Assembly: GCF_012034245.1 (NCBI RefSeq)
Contig: NZ_JAATEO010000021.1
Location: forward strand, 1-64,000
Direction of reading: 5' to 3'
Source: Micromonospora thermarum
GTDB lineage: Bacteria; Actinomycetota; Actinomycetes; Mycobacteriales; Micromonosporaceae
DNA length: 64,000 nucleotides
Part shown: positions 8,453-16,011 of the stretch, piece after piece
Numbering within the stretch: position 1 is the first letter of the stretch
How the letters are laid out: every line of letters begins with the position of its first letter
Position numbers and translations under genes: made by a program
Notes under the pieces: generated by a model
The model's database searches: none
Seen by the model: the letters and a program-made list of their open reading frames with translations, nothing else
Told to the model about the DNA's origin: nothing

Positions 8453-9349
8453 TCACTCCGTCCGCAGGTCCAGGGCGATGTCCAGGATGGGCGAGGAGTG
8501 GGTGAGCGCCCCCACCGACAGGAAGTCCACGCCGGTGGCCGCGTACTCCGCCGCCACGCCCAGCGTCAGCCCGCCGGTCGCCTCCAGCTGGGCCCGGTTC
8601 CCGACCGCGCACACCACCTCGCGCAGCATCTCCGGTCTCATGTTGTCGAGCAGCAGGAAGTCCGCCCCCGCCTCGACCGCCTGGATCGCCTCGGCGACCG
8701 TGTCGACCTCCACCTGCACCGGCACGTCCGGGAACGCCGCGCGGACCCGGCGGAACGCCGCCGCGACCCCGCCCGCCGCCAGCTTGTGGTTGTCCTTCAC
8801 CATCGCGACGTCGTGCAGGCCCATCCGCTTGTTGGTGCCACCGCCGGCGCGGACCGCGTACTTCTCCAGCGCCCGCAGCCCCGGCGTCGTCTTGCGGGTG
8901 TCGAGCACCATCGCCTTCGTACCGGCCACCGCGTCCGCCCAGGCCCGGGTGTGGGTGGCCACCCCGGACATCCGGGAGAGCAGGTTGAGCGCGGTGCGCT
9001 CGGCGGTGAGCAGCAGCCGGGTCGGGCCGGTCACCGTCGCCAGCACGTCGCCGCGGGCCACCCGCTGCCCGTCGTGGGCCACCAGGGACACCCGCACCGT
9101 ACCGGCGGCGCCGGTCACCTCCCCCACCAGCTCGAACACGGCGGCCGCCACCGGCAGCCCGGCCACCACGCCGTCGGCGCGGGCCACGAGGTCGGCCGTG
9201 TCCGTCTGGGTGTCGGGGATGGTGGCGACGCTGGTGACGTCGAGGAAGTCCGGGCCCAGGTCCTCGACGAGCGCGTCGGTCACCACCCGGCGTACCCGCT
9301 CCGGGTCCAGGCCGGCGTCGCGCAACGCCCGCTCGGTCGCCTCCGTCAC
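8453..9349 (-). CDS. nadC: Nicotinate-nucleotide pyrophosphorylase (carboxylating)
   Basis: Converts quinolinate and PRPP to nicotinate mononucleotide, CO2 and PPi in de novo NAD synthesis. The protein is 298 aa. It has an N-terminal open-faced sandwich domain (about 25-125) and a type II PRTase barrel with signatures DTRKTTPGLR, NKRMGLHD and KDNH. VEVDTVAEA and LLDNM are the strands binding the quinolinate carboxylates and PRPP. The GTG start has GGAGG 4 nt upstream. It lies 55 bp behind nadB on the same strand, an evident unit, but the usual partner nadA (quinolinate synthase) is not in the window. Confidence 0.95.
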   Translation of the reverse strand: MTEATERALRDAGLDPERVRRVVTDALVEDLGPDFLDVTSVATIPDTQTDTADLVARADGVVAGLPVAAAVFELVGEVTGAAGTVRVSLVAHDGQRVARGDVLATVTGPTRLLLTAERTALNLLSRMSGVATHTRAWADAVAGTKAMVLDTRKTTPGLRALEKYAVRAGGGTNKRMGLHDVAMVKDNHKLAAGGVAAAFRRVRAAFPDVPVQVEVDTVAEAIQAVEAGADFLLLDNMRPEMLREVVCAVGNRAQLEATGGLTLGVAAEYAATGVDFLSVGALTHSSPILDIALDLRTE

Positions 9350-9356
9350 TGTGCCT

Positions 9357-9411
9357 CCTTCGTTCGCGACTGCGAGGCTCGCAAACCCGGCTCGCTCCTC
9401 GCGCTCACCGT
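9357..9411. repeat. Micromonospora-type GAGCGCGAGGAGCGAGC repeat between nadB and nadC
   Basis: The gap between nadB and nadC is almost filled, on the minus strand, by TGAGCGCGAGGAGCGAGCC, a short G-rich link, then GCGAGCCTCGCAGTCGCGAA and CGAAGGAGG. I recall similar gene-end sequences recurring in Micromonospora genomes. The nadB stop codon is the first TGA of the element, and the nadC ribosome-binding site is its last part. The family assignment is from memory; only the sequence itself is observed. Confidence 0.45.
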
Positions 9412-11099
9412 GTCTCCTCCCACTCTCGCGTCAGCCGGCCCTGCGCCCCGATCGAGCCGACCAGGTGGCCGTGCCACCGCTCGTCGGCGACCGGGAAGTC
9501 CTCCCGCCAGTGGCAACCCCGGGTCTCCTCGCGGGCGTACGCGGCGGCCACCAGCGTCGACGCCACGGTGAGCAGGTTCGTGGCCTCCCAGTCCGGGGTG
9601 CGCGGCGTGCCCCGGCTGTCGCCCAGGGCGCCCAGCGTGGCCGCCGTCTCGGCCAGCGTGGCGGCCGACCGCAGCACGCCGGCGCCCCGGGTCATCGCCC
9701 GTTGCAGGGCCGGTGTCCCGGTGGCCGGCAGCACCCACCCCTCGCCGCCGGTCCAGGCCCCGGTGCCCGCCGGCTTCGCCTGCTCCGGCAGGCCGGTCGC
9801 CAGGTCGTCGGCGATCCGCCGGGAGAACACCAACCCCTCCAGGAGGGAGTTGCTGGCCAGGCGGTTCGCGCCGTGCACGCCCGTGCAGGCGACCTCGCCG
9901 CAGGCGTACAGGCCGGGGATCGAGGTGCGGCCGTGCAGGTCGGTGCGGACGCCGCCGGACGCGTAGTGGGCGGCCGGGGCGACCGGGATCAGGTCGGTCG
10001 CCGGGTCGACGCCGATGGCCAGGCAGGAGGCGACGATCGTGGGGAACCGCCGGGCGAGGAACTCGCCGCCGAGGTGCCGGGCGTCGAGGAAGACGTGGTC
10101 CGCCCCGGTGGCGAGGAGCACCCGGTGGATGCCCTTGGCGACCACGTCCCGGGGCGCCAGCTCGGCCAGCTCGTGCTGCCCGACCATGAACCGCTTGCCG
10201 TCGCCGTCCACGAGGTACGCGCCCTCGCCGCGCAGCGCCTCGGAGACCAGCGGCTGCTGGGCGTGCCCGGCGCCGGGCGTCCGGGCGTGCTCCGGGACGA
10301 TGAGCGCGGTGGGGTGGAACTGGACGAACTCCACGTCGGTGACGGCGGCACCGGCCCGCAGGGCGAGCGCCACCCCGTCGCCGGTGGAGACCGCCGGGTT
10401 GGTGGTGGCCGCGAAGATCTGGCCCATCCCGCCGGTGGCGAGCACCACGGCGCGGCCCAGGATCGCGCCGACGCCGTCCTCGCTGCCCTCGCCGAGCACG
10501 TGCAGCGTGACGCCGCAGGCCGGGCCGAGCCCGTCCGGGCCGTCACCGGGCGCCCGGAGCAGGTCCAGCACCAGGGCGTGCTCGACCAGGCGGATCCACG
10601 GGTCCCGGCGGACGGCGGCGTGCAGCGCCCGCTGCACCTCGGCCCCGGTGGCGTCGCCGCCGGCGTGCACGATGCGGTCCGCCCGGTGCCCGCCCTCGCG
10701 GGTCAGCATCAGCGAGCCGTCCGGGTTGCGGTCGAACTCGGCGCCGATCCGCATGAGCTCGCGGAGGCGGGTCGGCCCCTCCTCGACCAGGACGCGGACC
10801 GCCGCCGGGTCGCACAGCCCGACGCCGGCGATCTCGGTGTCCGAGGCGTGCGCCGCCGGGGTGTCGTGGGGGTCGAGCACCGCCGCGATGCCGCCCTGCG
10901 CCCAGCGGGTGGAGCCCTCCTCGATGTCGACCTTGGTGACGACCGTGACGTGCAGGCCCGCCTCCCGCAGGTGCAGCGCGGCGGTCAGCCCGGCGACGCC
11001 CGAGCCGACGACGACCACGTCGGTCGTCTCCACCCAGCCGGGGGCCGGGGCCGCCAGCAGGCGGGGCAGGGCCGGCAGGTCGACGGTCGGTAGGTCCAT
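9405..11099 (-). CDS. nadB: L-aspartate oxidase
   Basis: FAD enzyme oxidising L-aspartate to iminoaspartate, the first step of quinolinate synthesis. It is 564 aa from the ATG chosen. The N-terminal dinucleotide-binding motif is VVGSGVAGLTAALHL. EEGSTRWAQGGIAAV, QFHPTAL and the substrate region GVHGANRLASNSLLEG are typical of the succinate dehydrogenase/NadB flavoprotein fold. A helical C-terminal domain follows. An in-frame TTG lies 12 bases upstream, but neither start has a good Shine-Dalgarno motif. It is upstream of nadC, and no nadA is found nearby, so quinolinate synthase must be encoded elsewhere if this route works. Confidence 0.93.
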   Translation of the reverse strand: MDLPTVDLPALPRLLAAPAPGWVETTDVVVVGSGVAGLTAALHLREAGLHVTVVTKVDIEEGSTRWAQGGIAAVLDPHDTPAAHASDTEIAGVGLCDPAAVRVLVEEGPTRLRELMRIGAEFDRNPDGSLMLTREGGHRADRIVHAGGDATGAEVQRALHAAVRRDPWIRLVEHALVLDLLRAPGDGPDGLGPACGVTLHVLGEGSEDGVGAILGRAVVLATGGMGQIFAATTNPAVSTGDGVALALRAGAAVTDVEFVQFHPTALIVPEHARTPGAGHAQQPLVSEALRGEGAYLVDGDGKRFMVGQHELAELAPRDVVAKGIHRVLLATGADHVFLDARHLGGEFLARRFPTIVASCLAIGVDPATDLIPVAPAAHYASGGVRTDLHGRTSIPGLYACGEVACTGVHGANRLASNSLLEGLVFSRRIADDLATGLPEQAKPAGTGAWTGGEGWVLPATGTPALQRAMTRGAGVLRSAATLAETAATLGALGDSRGTPRTPDWEATNLLTVASTLVAAAYAREETRGCHWREDFPVADERWHGHLVGSIGAQGRLTREWEETR

Positions 11100-11205
11100 G
11101 CCACCAGTCAACCCGAAGGTGCCTCACGCGGGGCGGCGGGGGCGGGACGAGTGGTTTGGGCTACGCCGTGCCCGGCGCGGCCGGTGCGCGCCGGACGCCC
11201 GGTCC

Positions 11206-12096
11206 TCAGCGGGAACGGACCGGCAGGCCGGTCGCGCCCGCGCCCTTGAGCGAGCCGGTCACCGTCCGGTCGCTGAGCCACAGGTAGCAGCGCACGCCCC
11301 GGTCGCCGACCCGCCACCGGCCCGCCCCGGGCGGGCGGACCACCACGTCGGCGCGGAACCGCAGCGTCAGGTCGTCGGGTACGCCGGCGTACCGGGCGAT
11401 CGTGCTGCGGCAGCCCGCGTAGAGGGGTGCCCAGTCGGCGTCCCGGGCCGGGTACGGGCGATCCGGTGCCCGCCACACCCCCACGAACTCGGCGTCGTGG
11501 CGGGTGCCGCAATCCACCGGGAGCAGTGTCGCCACGCCCCCGCCCCGGTCGCGCCGGCTCTGCTGGCAGCCGAGCCGCAACGGCGACGGGCCGGCCAGCG
11601 CGCCCCGGAGACTGCCGGTGCGGGTGACCACGGTGGCGGCGGCCTCGGTGGTGGTCACCTCGGCCAGGTCGCACCGGTACCAGCGGGAGCCGGACGTCCA
11701 GCCGGGAGCCGACGGCACCGCCACCGACAGCCGCAGCCGGCCGGCGCGCCAGTCGTCGCCCACGTACGCCGTGGCCCGGGTGTCGCACTCGGCGAACGCG
11801 CCCCGGAAGTCGGCCGAACCACCGGCCGGCGGGGCGGCCTGGCCGGCGGGGAACGCCCCCACGTGCACGGCCTCGACCCGGTGCGGTGCCGCACAGTCGA
11901 CCGGCCGGTACGCCTCCAGCGTCACCACGTCCGCGACGTCGGCGTGGCAGATCCCGCCCTCCGGCGTGAAGGGACCGGCCGCCGGGAACGCCCGCCAGTC
12001 GTCGGTCAGATCACCGTCGTCGGGGCCCGCGCACCCGGCCAGCAGCGCTCCCACGACAAGAACCGCGACCACACCGCGCCCGATCCGGTCCCCCAC
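11206..12096 (-). CDS. Septum-formation-family lipoprotein
   Basis: A 296-aa predicted lipoprotein. The N-terminus is a hydrophobic signal ending in the lipobox LLAG-C at about residues 19-23. The rest reads as two related halves of the Septum_form (PF13845) type, each with a VDC-x2-PH/TRH motif followed by C-x13-14-W/Y...C patterns that suggest paired disulfides outside the membrane. The family name is historical and no biochemical role is established. A longer frame continues upstream to 12231, but GGGGAGG lies 4 nt before the GTG at 12096, and this start puts the signal peptide at the N-terminus. It lies on the same strand between panD and nadB. Confidence 0.75.
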   Translation of the reverse strand: MGDRIGRGVVAVLVVGALLAGCAGPDDGDLTDDWRAFPAAGPFTPEGGICHADVADVVTLEAYRPVDCAAPHRVEAVHVGAFPAGQAAPPAGGSADFRGAFAECDTRATAYVGDDWRAGRLRLSVAVPSAPGWTSGSRWYRCDLAEVTTTEAAATVVTRTGSLRGALAGPSPLRLGCQQSRRDRGGGVATLLPVDCGTRHDAEFVGVWRAPDRPYPARDADWAPLYAGCRSTIARYAGVPDDLTLRFRADVVVRPPGAGRWRVGDRGVRCYLWLSDRTVTGSLKGAGATGLPVRSR

Positions 12097-12192
12097 GCCG
12101 CCTCCCCAGCCGACGCCCGCCCAACGGGACGGTCTGACCAGAGTAACCATGAATGACGCCCCGGTGACAGACCGCATGTGCGCCCCGAACCC

Positions 12193-12266
12193 CGCGATCT
12201 TGCAGTTTGTGCCCCGACAAACCGGTCGCAACAGCCCGAATGAAGGGCCGAAACTGCAAGATCGCG
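12193..12266. repeat. Palindromic intergenic repeat
   Basis: Perfect 16-bp arms CGCGATCTTGCAGTTT and AAACTGCAAGATCGCG flank a 42-bp spacer. The spacer edges are also partly complementary (GTGCCCC against GGGCCG). The element fills the space between panD and the lipoprotein gene. I associate GATCTTGCA-type palindromes with dispersed repeats in Micromonospora and relatives. It may also act as a panD terminator, as it starts 23 bases past the panD stop on the minus strand. Confidence 0.65.
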
Positions 12267-12288
12267 CGGGGATGGGCGCGGGGTCAGG

Positions 12289-12717
12289 TCAGGAGAGGGA
12301 GGCGGCGAGGGGGTTCGGGATCGGGTTGCCGGCGGTGCCGGGGGCGGCCGTTGTCGGGTCGGTGTTCAGGTGGACGACCTGGTTGTCGGCGTCGACGTGC
12401 ACGACGCGCGGCTGGTACGTGCGGGCCTCGGCGTCGTCCATCTGCCCGTACGAGATGAGGATGACGAGGTCACCGGGGTGCACCAGGTGGGCGGCGGCGC
12501 CGTTGATGCCGATCACGCCGCTGCCCCGCTCGCCCGGGATCACGTACGTCTCCAGCCGGGCGCCGTTGGTGATGTCCACGATCGCCACCTGCTCGCCGGG
12601 CAGCAGGTCGGCCGCGTCGAGCAGATCCTCGTCCACCGTCACCGACCCGACGTAGTGCAGGTCGGCCTGGGTCACCGTGGCCCGGTGGATCTTCGACTTG
12701 AGCATGGTGCGCAGCAT
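12289..12717 (-). CDS. panD: Aspartate 1-decarboxylase proenzyme
   Basis: Makes beta-alanine from L-aspartate for pantothenate synthesis. The 142-aa proenzyme self-cleaves at Gly24-Ser25 (HYVG-SVTVD) to give the pyruvoyl cofactor. Conserved residues Lys9 (MLKSKIHRATVT), Tyr22, Thr57-equivalent and the GINGAAAHLVHPGD loop are present. A 25-residue proline/alanine tail extends past the catalytic core, as in mycobacteria. GGAAAGG precedes the ATG by 7 nt. It lies 30 bp after panC in one transcription unit. Confidence 0.96.
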   Translation of the reverse strand: MLRTMLKSKIHRATVTQADLHYVGSVTVDEDLLDAADLLPGEQVAIVDITNGARLETYVIPGERGSGVIGINGAAAHLVHPGDLVILISYGQMDDAEARTYQPRVVHVDADNQVVHLNTDPTTAAPGTAGNPIPNPLAASLS

Positions 12718-12747
12718 CGGGGCGGCCTTTCCAGGATGTGGTGGGGG

Positions 12748-13596
12748 TCAGGATCGCGGGGCGAGGTGGACCGGCGCGTTGTCGATCAGGCGGGTGGTGC
12801 CGACCCAGCCGGCGACGAGCAGCCGCGCCGGACCGGCCACCGGCCCCGGCTCCAGATCCGGGTCGGTGAGCACCAGGTAGTCCAGCTGCGCGCCGGGCGT
12901 ACCCGAGCCGAAGGCGGCGTGCGCGGCGGCCAGGACGGCCCCCGCGTCCGCGCCCGCGTCGGCGGCCTCGGCACCCGCGCGCAGCGCCGCCGACAGGCTC
13001 AGGGCGGCCCCGCGCTCGGCCGGCGACAGGTAGCGGTTACGGCTGGACAGCGCCAGCCCGTCCGGCTCCCGGACCGTCGGCACGCCGACGATCTCCACCG
13101 GCACGTCGAGGTCGCGGACCATCCGGCGGACCAGGGTCAGCTGCTGGTAGTCCTTCTCGCCGAAGAAGGCCAGGTCCGGGCGGGTGAGCTGGAGCAGCTT
13201 CAGCACCACGGTGAGCACACCGTGGAAGAAGCCGGGCCGGCTCTGCCCCTCCAGCTCCTCGCCGAGCTGGCCCGGGTTGACCCGGACCCGGGGCTGGCCG
13301 TCCGGATACATGTCCGGCACGGCGGGCGCGAAGACCACGTCCGCGCCGGCCCGACGGCAGATCTCCAGGTCGGCGTCCAGCGTGCGCGGGTACCGGTCGA
13401 AGTCCTCGTTCGGGCCGAACTGGAGCGGGTTCACGAAGATCGTGACGATCACGCTGTCGGCCCGCTCGCGGGCGGCCCGCAGCAGCGTCTCGTGCCCGGA
13501 GTGCAGGGCACCCATGGTCATGACGACGCCGACGTTGCCCTTGAGCCCGTCACGCGCCGCCGCCAGGTCGGCGCGGGTGTGCACCAACTCGGTCAC
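12748..13596 (-). CDS. panC: Pantothenate synthetase
   Basis: Condenses pantoate and beta-alanine with ATP to form pantothenate. It is 282 aa. The HIGH-like motif is GALHSGHETLL. FFGEKDYQQL and the KMSKS-like ALSSRNRYLSP are present, placing it in the nucleotidyltransferase fold. The reading frame is open for another 327 codons upstream, but that part is the shadow of the DUF2520 gene. The true start is the GTG at 13596, with GGGAGGTGG just upstream. It overlaps the preceding stop as GTGA, indicating translational coupling. Confidence 0.95.
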   Translation of the reverse strand: MTELVHTRADLAAARDGLKGNVGVVMTMGALHSGHETLLRAARERADSVIVTIFVNPLQFGPNEDFDRYPRTLDADLEICRRAGADVVFAPAVPDMYPDGQPRVRVNPGQLGEELEGQSRPGFFHGVLTVVLKLLQLTRPDLAFFGEKDYQQLTLVRRMVRDLDVPVEIVGVPTVREPDGLALSSRNRYLSPAERGAALSLSAALRAGAEAADAGADAGAVLAAAHAAFGSGTPGAQLDYLVLTDPDLEPGPVAGPARLLVAGWVGTTRLIDNAPVHLAPRS

Positions 13597-14534
13597 GCGG
13601 CCACCTCCCGGTCCCTCCCACTCAGCACGTCCAACAGCGGCTCCGCGTCCATCGGGCGCAGCCGACCGGCCGCGATCGCCCGGTCCGCGGTCCGTCGTGC
13701 CAACGCCAGGTAGGGGGCCACGGATTCCGGCGCGGTCGCCGCGAGCCGGGCCAGGTGCCGCTCGACGGTGCCGGCGTCGCCCCGGGAGACCGGGCCGGTC
13801 AGGGCGTCGTCGCCGAGGCGCAGCGCGTTCTCCAGGGCCGCCCGCAGCAGCGGGGCGAGCACCTTCTCGGGCTGGCCCACGCCGGCGTCGCGCAGCCGGT
13901 CGGCCGCCTCGTTGACCAGGGTCACCAGGTGGTTGGCGCCGTGCGCCAGCGCCGCGTGGTAGAGCGGCCGGTCCGCCTCGCCGATCCACTCCGGCACCCC
14001 GCCGAGGTCGGCGACGAGCCGGGCGGCGAGCGGACGCAGCTCCGCCGGGGCCGTCACGCCGTACGAGATGCCGGCCAGGCGGGTCAGGTCGTCCGGCGTA
14101 CCGGTGAAGGTCATCGCGGGGTGCAGGGCCAGCGGGCGGGCGCCCACCTCGGCGGCCGGGGCCAGCACGGCCAGCCCGTGCGCGCCGGACGTGTGCGCGA
14201 CCACCTGGCCGGGGCGCAGCGCGCCGCTGCGGGCGAGCCCGGCGACCACGCCGGCGAGCGCGTCGTCCGGCACCGCGAGCAGCAGGAGGTCGGTGGCGGC
14301 CCGGGCCACCGAGGTGGCCGAACGGCGCGGGACCGAGGGGAGCAGCAGCGCCAGCCGGGCGCGCGACGCGCCGGACACCGCGGCGGCGGCCACCACCCGG
14401 TGGCCGGCGGCGGCGAGGGCGGCCCCCAGGACGGCACCGACCCGGCCGGCGCCGATCACGCCGACGGTCAGGAAACGGGGAGCGGGCGCGTCGACCGGCC
14501 GTGCGGCGGGACGCGGGCGCAGGGGAGCGCTCAT
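13593..14534 (-). CDS. Rossmann-fold DUF2520 protein (putative oxidoreductase)
   Basis: A 313-aa protein of the family typified by mycobacterial Rv3603c. The N-terminal NAD(P)-binding domain carries VGVIGAGRVGAVLG (about residues 23-36). A DUF2520 helical C-terminal domain begins near 150 (LHPAMTFTG, then ALAHGANHLV). The fold resembles 6-phosphogluconate dehydrogenase-like and ketopantoate reductases. The 4-bp overlap with panC and proximity to panD make a role in pantoate supply, as an alternative to PanE, an attractive but unproven idea. No panB or panE occurs in the window. Confidence 0.82.
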   Translation of the reverse strand: MSAPLRPRPAARPVDAPAPRFLTVGVIGAGRVGAVLGAALAAAGHRVVAAAAVSGASRARLALLLPSVPRRSATSVARAATDLLLLAVPDDALAGVVAGLARSGALRPGQVVAHTSGAHGLAVLAPAAEVGARPLALHPAMTFTGTPDDLTRLAGISYGVTAPAELRPLAARLVADLGGVPEWIGEADRPLYHAALAHGANHLVTLVNEAADRLRDAGVGQPEKVLAPLLRAALENALRLGDDALTGPVSRGDAGTVERHLARLAATAPESVAPYLALARRTADRAIAAGRLRPMDAEPLLDVLSGRDREVAA

Positions 14535-14642
14535 CGTGACGATCCAGTCCTCGAGAAGGGGTACCGGTCGATCGCAAGTATGCGCCGCAGCGGCGGAGCC
14601 GAAACAGAAGGTGTGAAAACCTTCACCAATGGGCCGACAGGG

Positions 14643-14692
14643 GGTTAAGAAGGGCCCTTCCGCGACCGATGACGTGCGGACGGGGCCCGTCC
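14643..14692. terminator. Paired palindromes downstream of the phytase gene
   Basis: Two short palindromes lie between the phytase stop and the DUF2520 gene: AAGGGCCCTT around 14650-14659, and the perfect GGACGGG-G-CCCGTCC at 14678-14692, 3 bases past the phytase stop on the minus strand. The second is well placed for termination. GTTAAGAAGGGCCC also resembles a dispersed Micromonospora terminator-like repeat known to me only from memory. Confidence 0.45.
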
Positions 14693-14694
14693 TC

Positions 14695-15957
14695 TCACCT
14701 CAGGAAGCCGGCGTCCAGGAACTTGAAGTTCGTGTCCGGGCGGGCCTCGCCGTCCCGGCCCGGGGTCTCCGGAGTGTTCCGCCCGTCGTGCACCACCAGC
14801 AGGCCGCCCGGGAAGCCGGGCAGCGGCGTCGCGACGACCGCCGCGCCGTCGCACTCCTGCGCGCCGTCCACCCGGCCGTCGACCACGGCGAAGCGGCCCG
14901 TCGGGCGGTTGGTGCGCCGGTCGTACGTGTAGAAGCTGTCGTCACCCTGGCTGGACACCACCAGGGTGCCGGTGAGACGGCCCGTCGGGTAGATCGTCAA
15001 CCCCTCCACGTCCTGCGCGATCCGGCCGCCGAAGCCCGGGTCGGCCGCGTGGTCGGTCACGCAGTCCTCCTCCGGGTCGTAGCTCGCCGGGATCCCGAAC
15101 TCGCGGACCCGCTCGACCGGCACCGGCGCCTCGGCGAACCGGCCGCCGGCCAGCCGGGTCCGCCACAGGCCGACCTTCTCCTGGGCCAGGTACACGACGC
15201 CGGTGGCCGGGTCGACCACCGTCCCCTCCACCTGCGGGCCGTCCCCTGGATCGGTGCACGGCGACCAGGAGCTGCCGTCCGGCAGGGTGAACGTCGACGG
15301 CAGCGTCAGCCGGTCCACCGGCCGGTAGGTGACCTGCCCGGCCCGCTCCACCAGCCGGAACACCCCCACCTCCGGGGTGCTGCGCCGGCTGACCACCGCG
15401 TACACGCGCCCGTCCCGGTCGGTGAACGTGCCCAGCCCGTACGCGGTCCGCTGGGTGTTCACCTCGGCCTGGTCGCTGCTGAAGGCGTACGGCACATCCG
15501 GTGCGGTGACGTCGACCAGCCGCCGGGTCACCGGGTCGATCCGGTAGAAGCGAAGCTGGTCCCGCCCCCGGTCGGTGACGACCGCCAGGTCGACCGCCCG
15601 GTGACCGAGCCGGAATCCGCGCACCAGGTCCACGTTGTTGAACCGGCCCGCCTCTTCCTCGGGGCCGGGCGCCGCCGGGGTCGGGATCGACTGCCGCTCC
15701 CGCGCCCGCAGGTCGTACACGCGCAGGCCGCCGTTCTTCGCGGTCGCCACGACCAGGCTGCCGGCCGGGTCGGTCGGGTGCACCCAGATCGCCGGGTCGT
15801 CGGCGTCCGCGTCACCGCCGGCTTCGTCGTCGAAGAGCGAGGGGGTCTCGGCCACGGCCCGCACCGGCCGGGGCGCGTCGGCGGGCGCGGCGCCGGCCGG
15901 GACGCCGGCCAGCAGCAGGGGTACGACCGCCAGGGCGGGGATGGTGAGTAGCCTCAT
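14695..15957 (-). CDS. Secreted beta-propeller 3-phytase
   Basis: A 420-aa exported protein with a Sec signal peptide (MRLLTIPALAVVPLLLAG, cleavage near AGA-APAD). The mature part has the beta-propeller phytase signature DADDPAIWVHPTDP near residue 50, followed by repeated blades (KNGGLRVYDL, NNVDLVRGFRL, AQDVEGLTIYP, VVSSQGDDSFYTYDR). These Ca2+-dependent enzymes release phosphate from phytate outside the cell. Conserved Asp/Glu residues that bind Ca2+ and phosphate are distributed across the blades. The gene is monocistronic and diverges from the methyltransferase gene at 16012. Phosphate-dependent control would be expected, but no clear PHO box was recognised. Confidence 0.88.
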   Translation of the reverse strand: MRLLTIPALAVVPLLLAGVPAGAAPADAPRPVRAVAETPSLFDDEAGGDADADDPAIWVHPTDPAGSLVVATAKNGGLRVYDLRARERQSIPTPAAPGPEEEAGRFNNVDLVRGFRLGHRAVDLAVVTDRGRDQLRFYRIDPVTRRLVDVTAPDVPYAFSSDQAEVNTQRTAYGLGTFTDRDGRVYAVVSRRSTPEVGVFRLVERAGQVTYRPVDRLTLPSTFTLPDGSSWSPCTDPGDGPQVEGTVVDPATGVVYLAQEKVGLWRTRLAGGRFAEAPVPVERVREFGIPASYDPEEDCVTDHAADPGFGGRIAQDVEGLTIYPTGRLTGTLVVSSQGDDSFYTYDRRTNRPTGRFAVVDGRVDGAQECDGAAVVATPLPGFPGGLLVVHDGRNTPETPGRDGEARPDTNFKFLDAGFLR

Positions 15958-16011
15958 GTGCGCTCACCGTAGGGTCGGTACGGTGACGCACGCTGAAATC
16001 AGGATGAACTG

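Noticed and set aside
8079..11093. 1004-codon plus-strand open frame opposite nadC-nadB
   Set aside because: Shadow of nadC and nadB, no protein-like segments.
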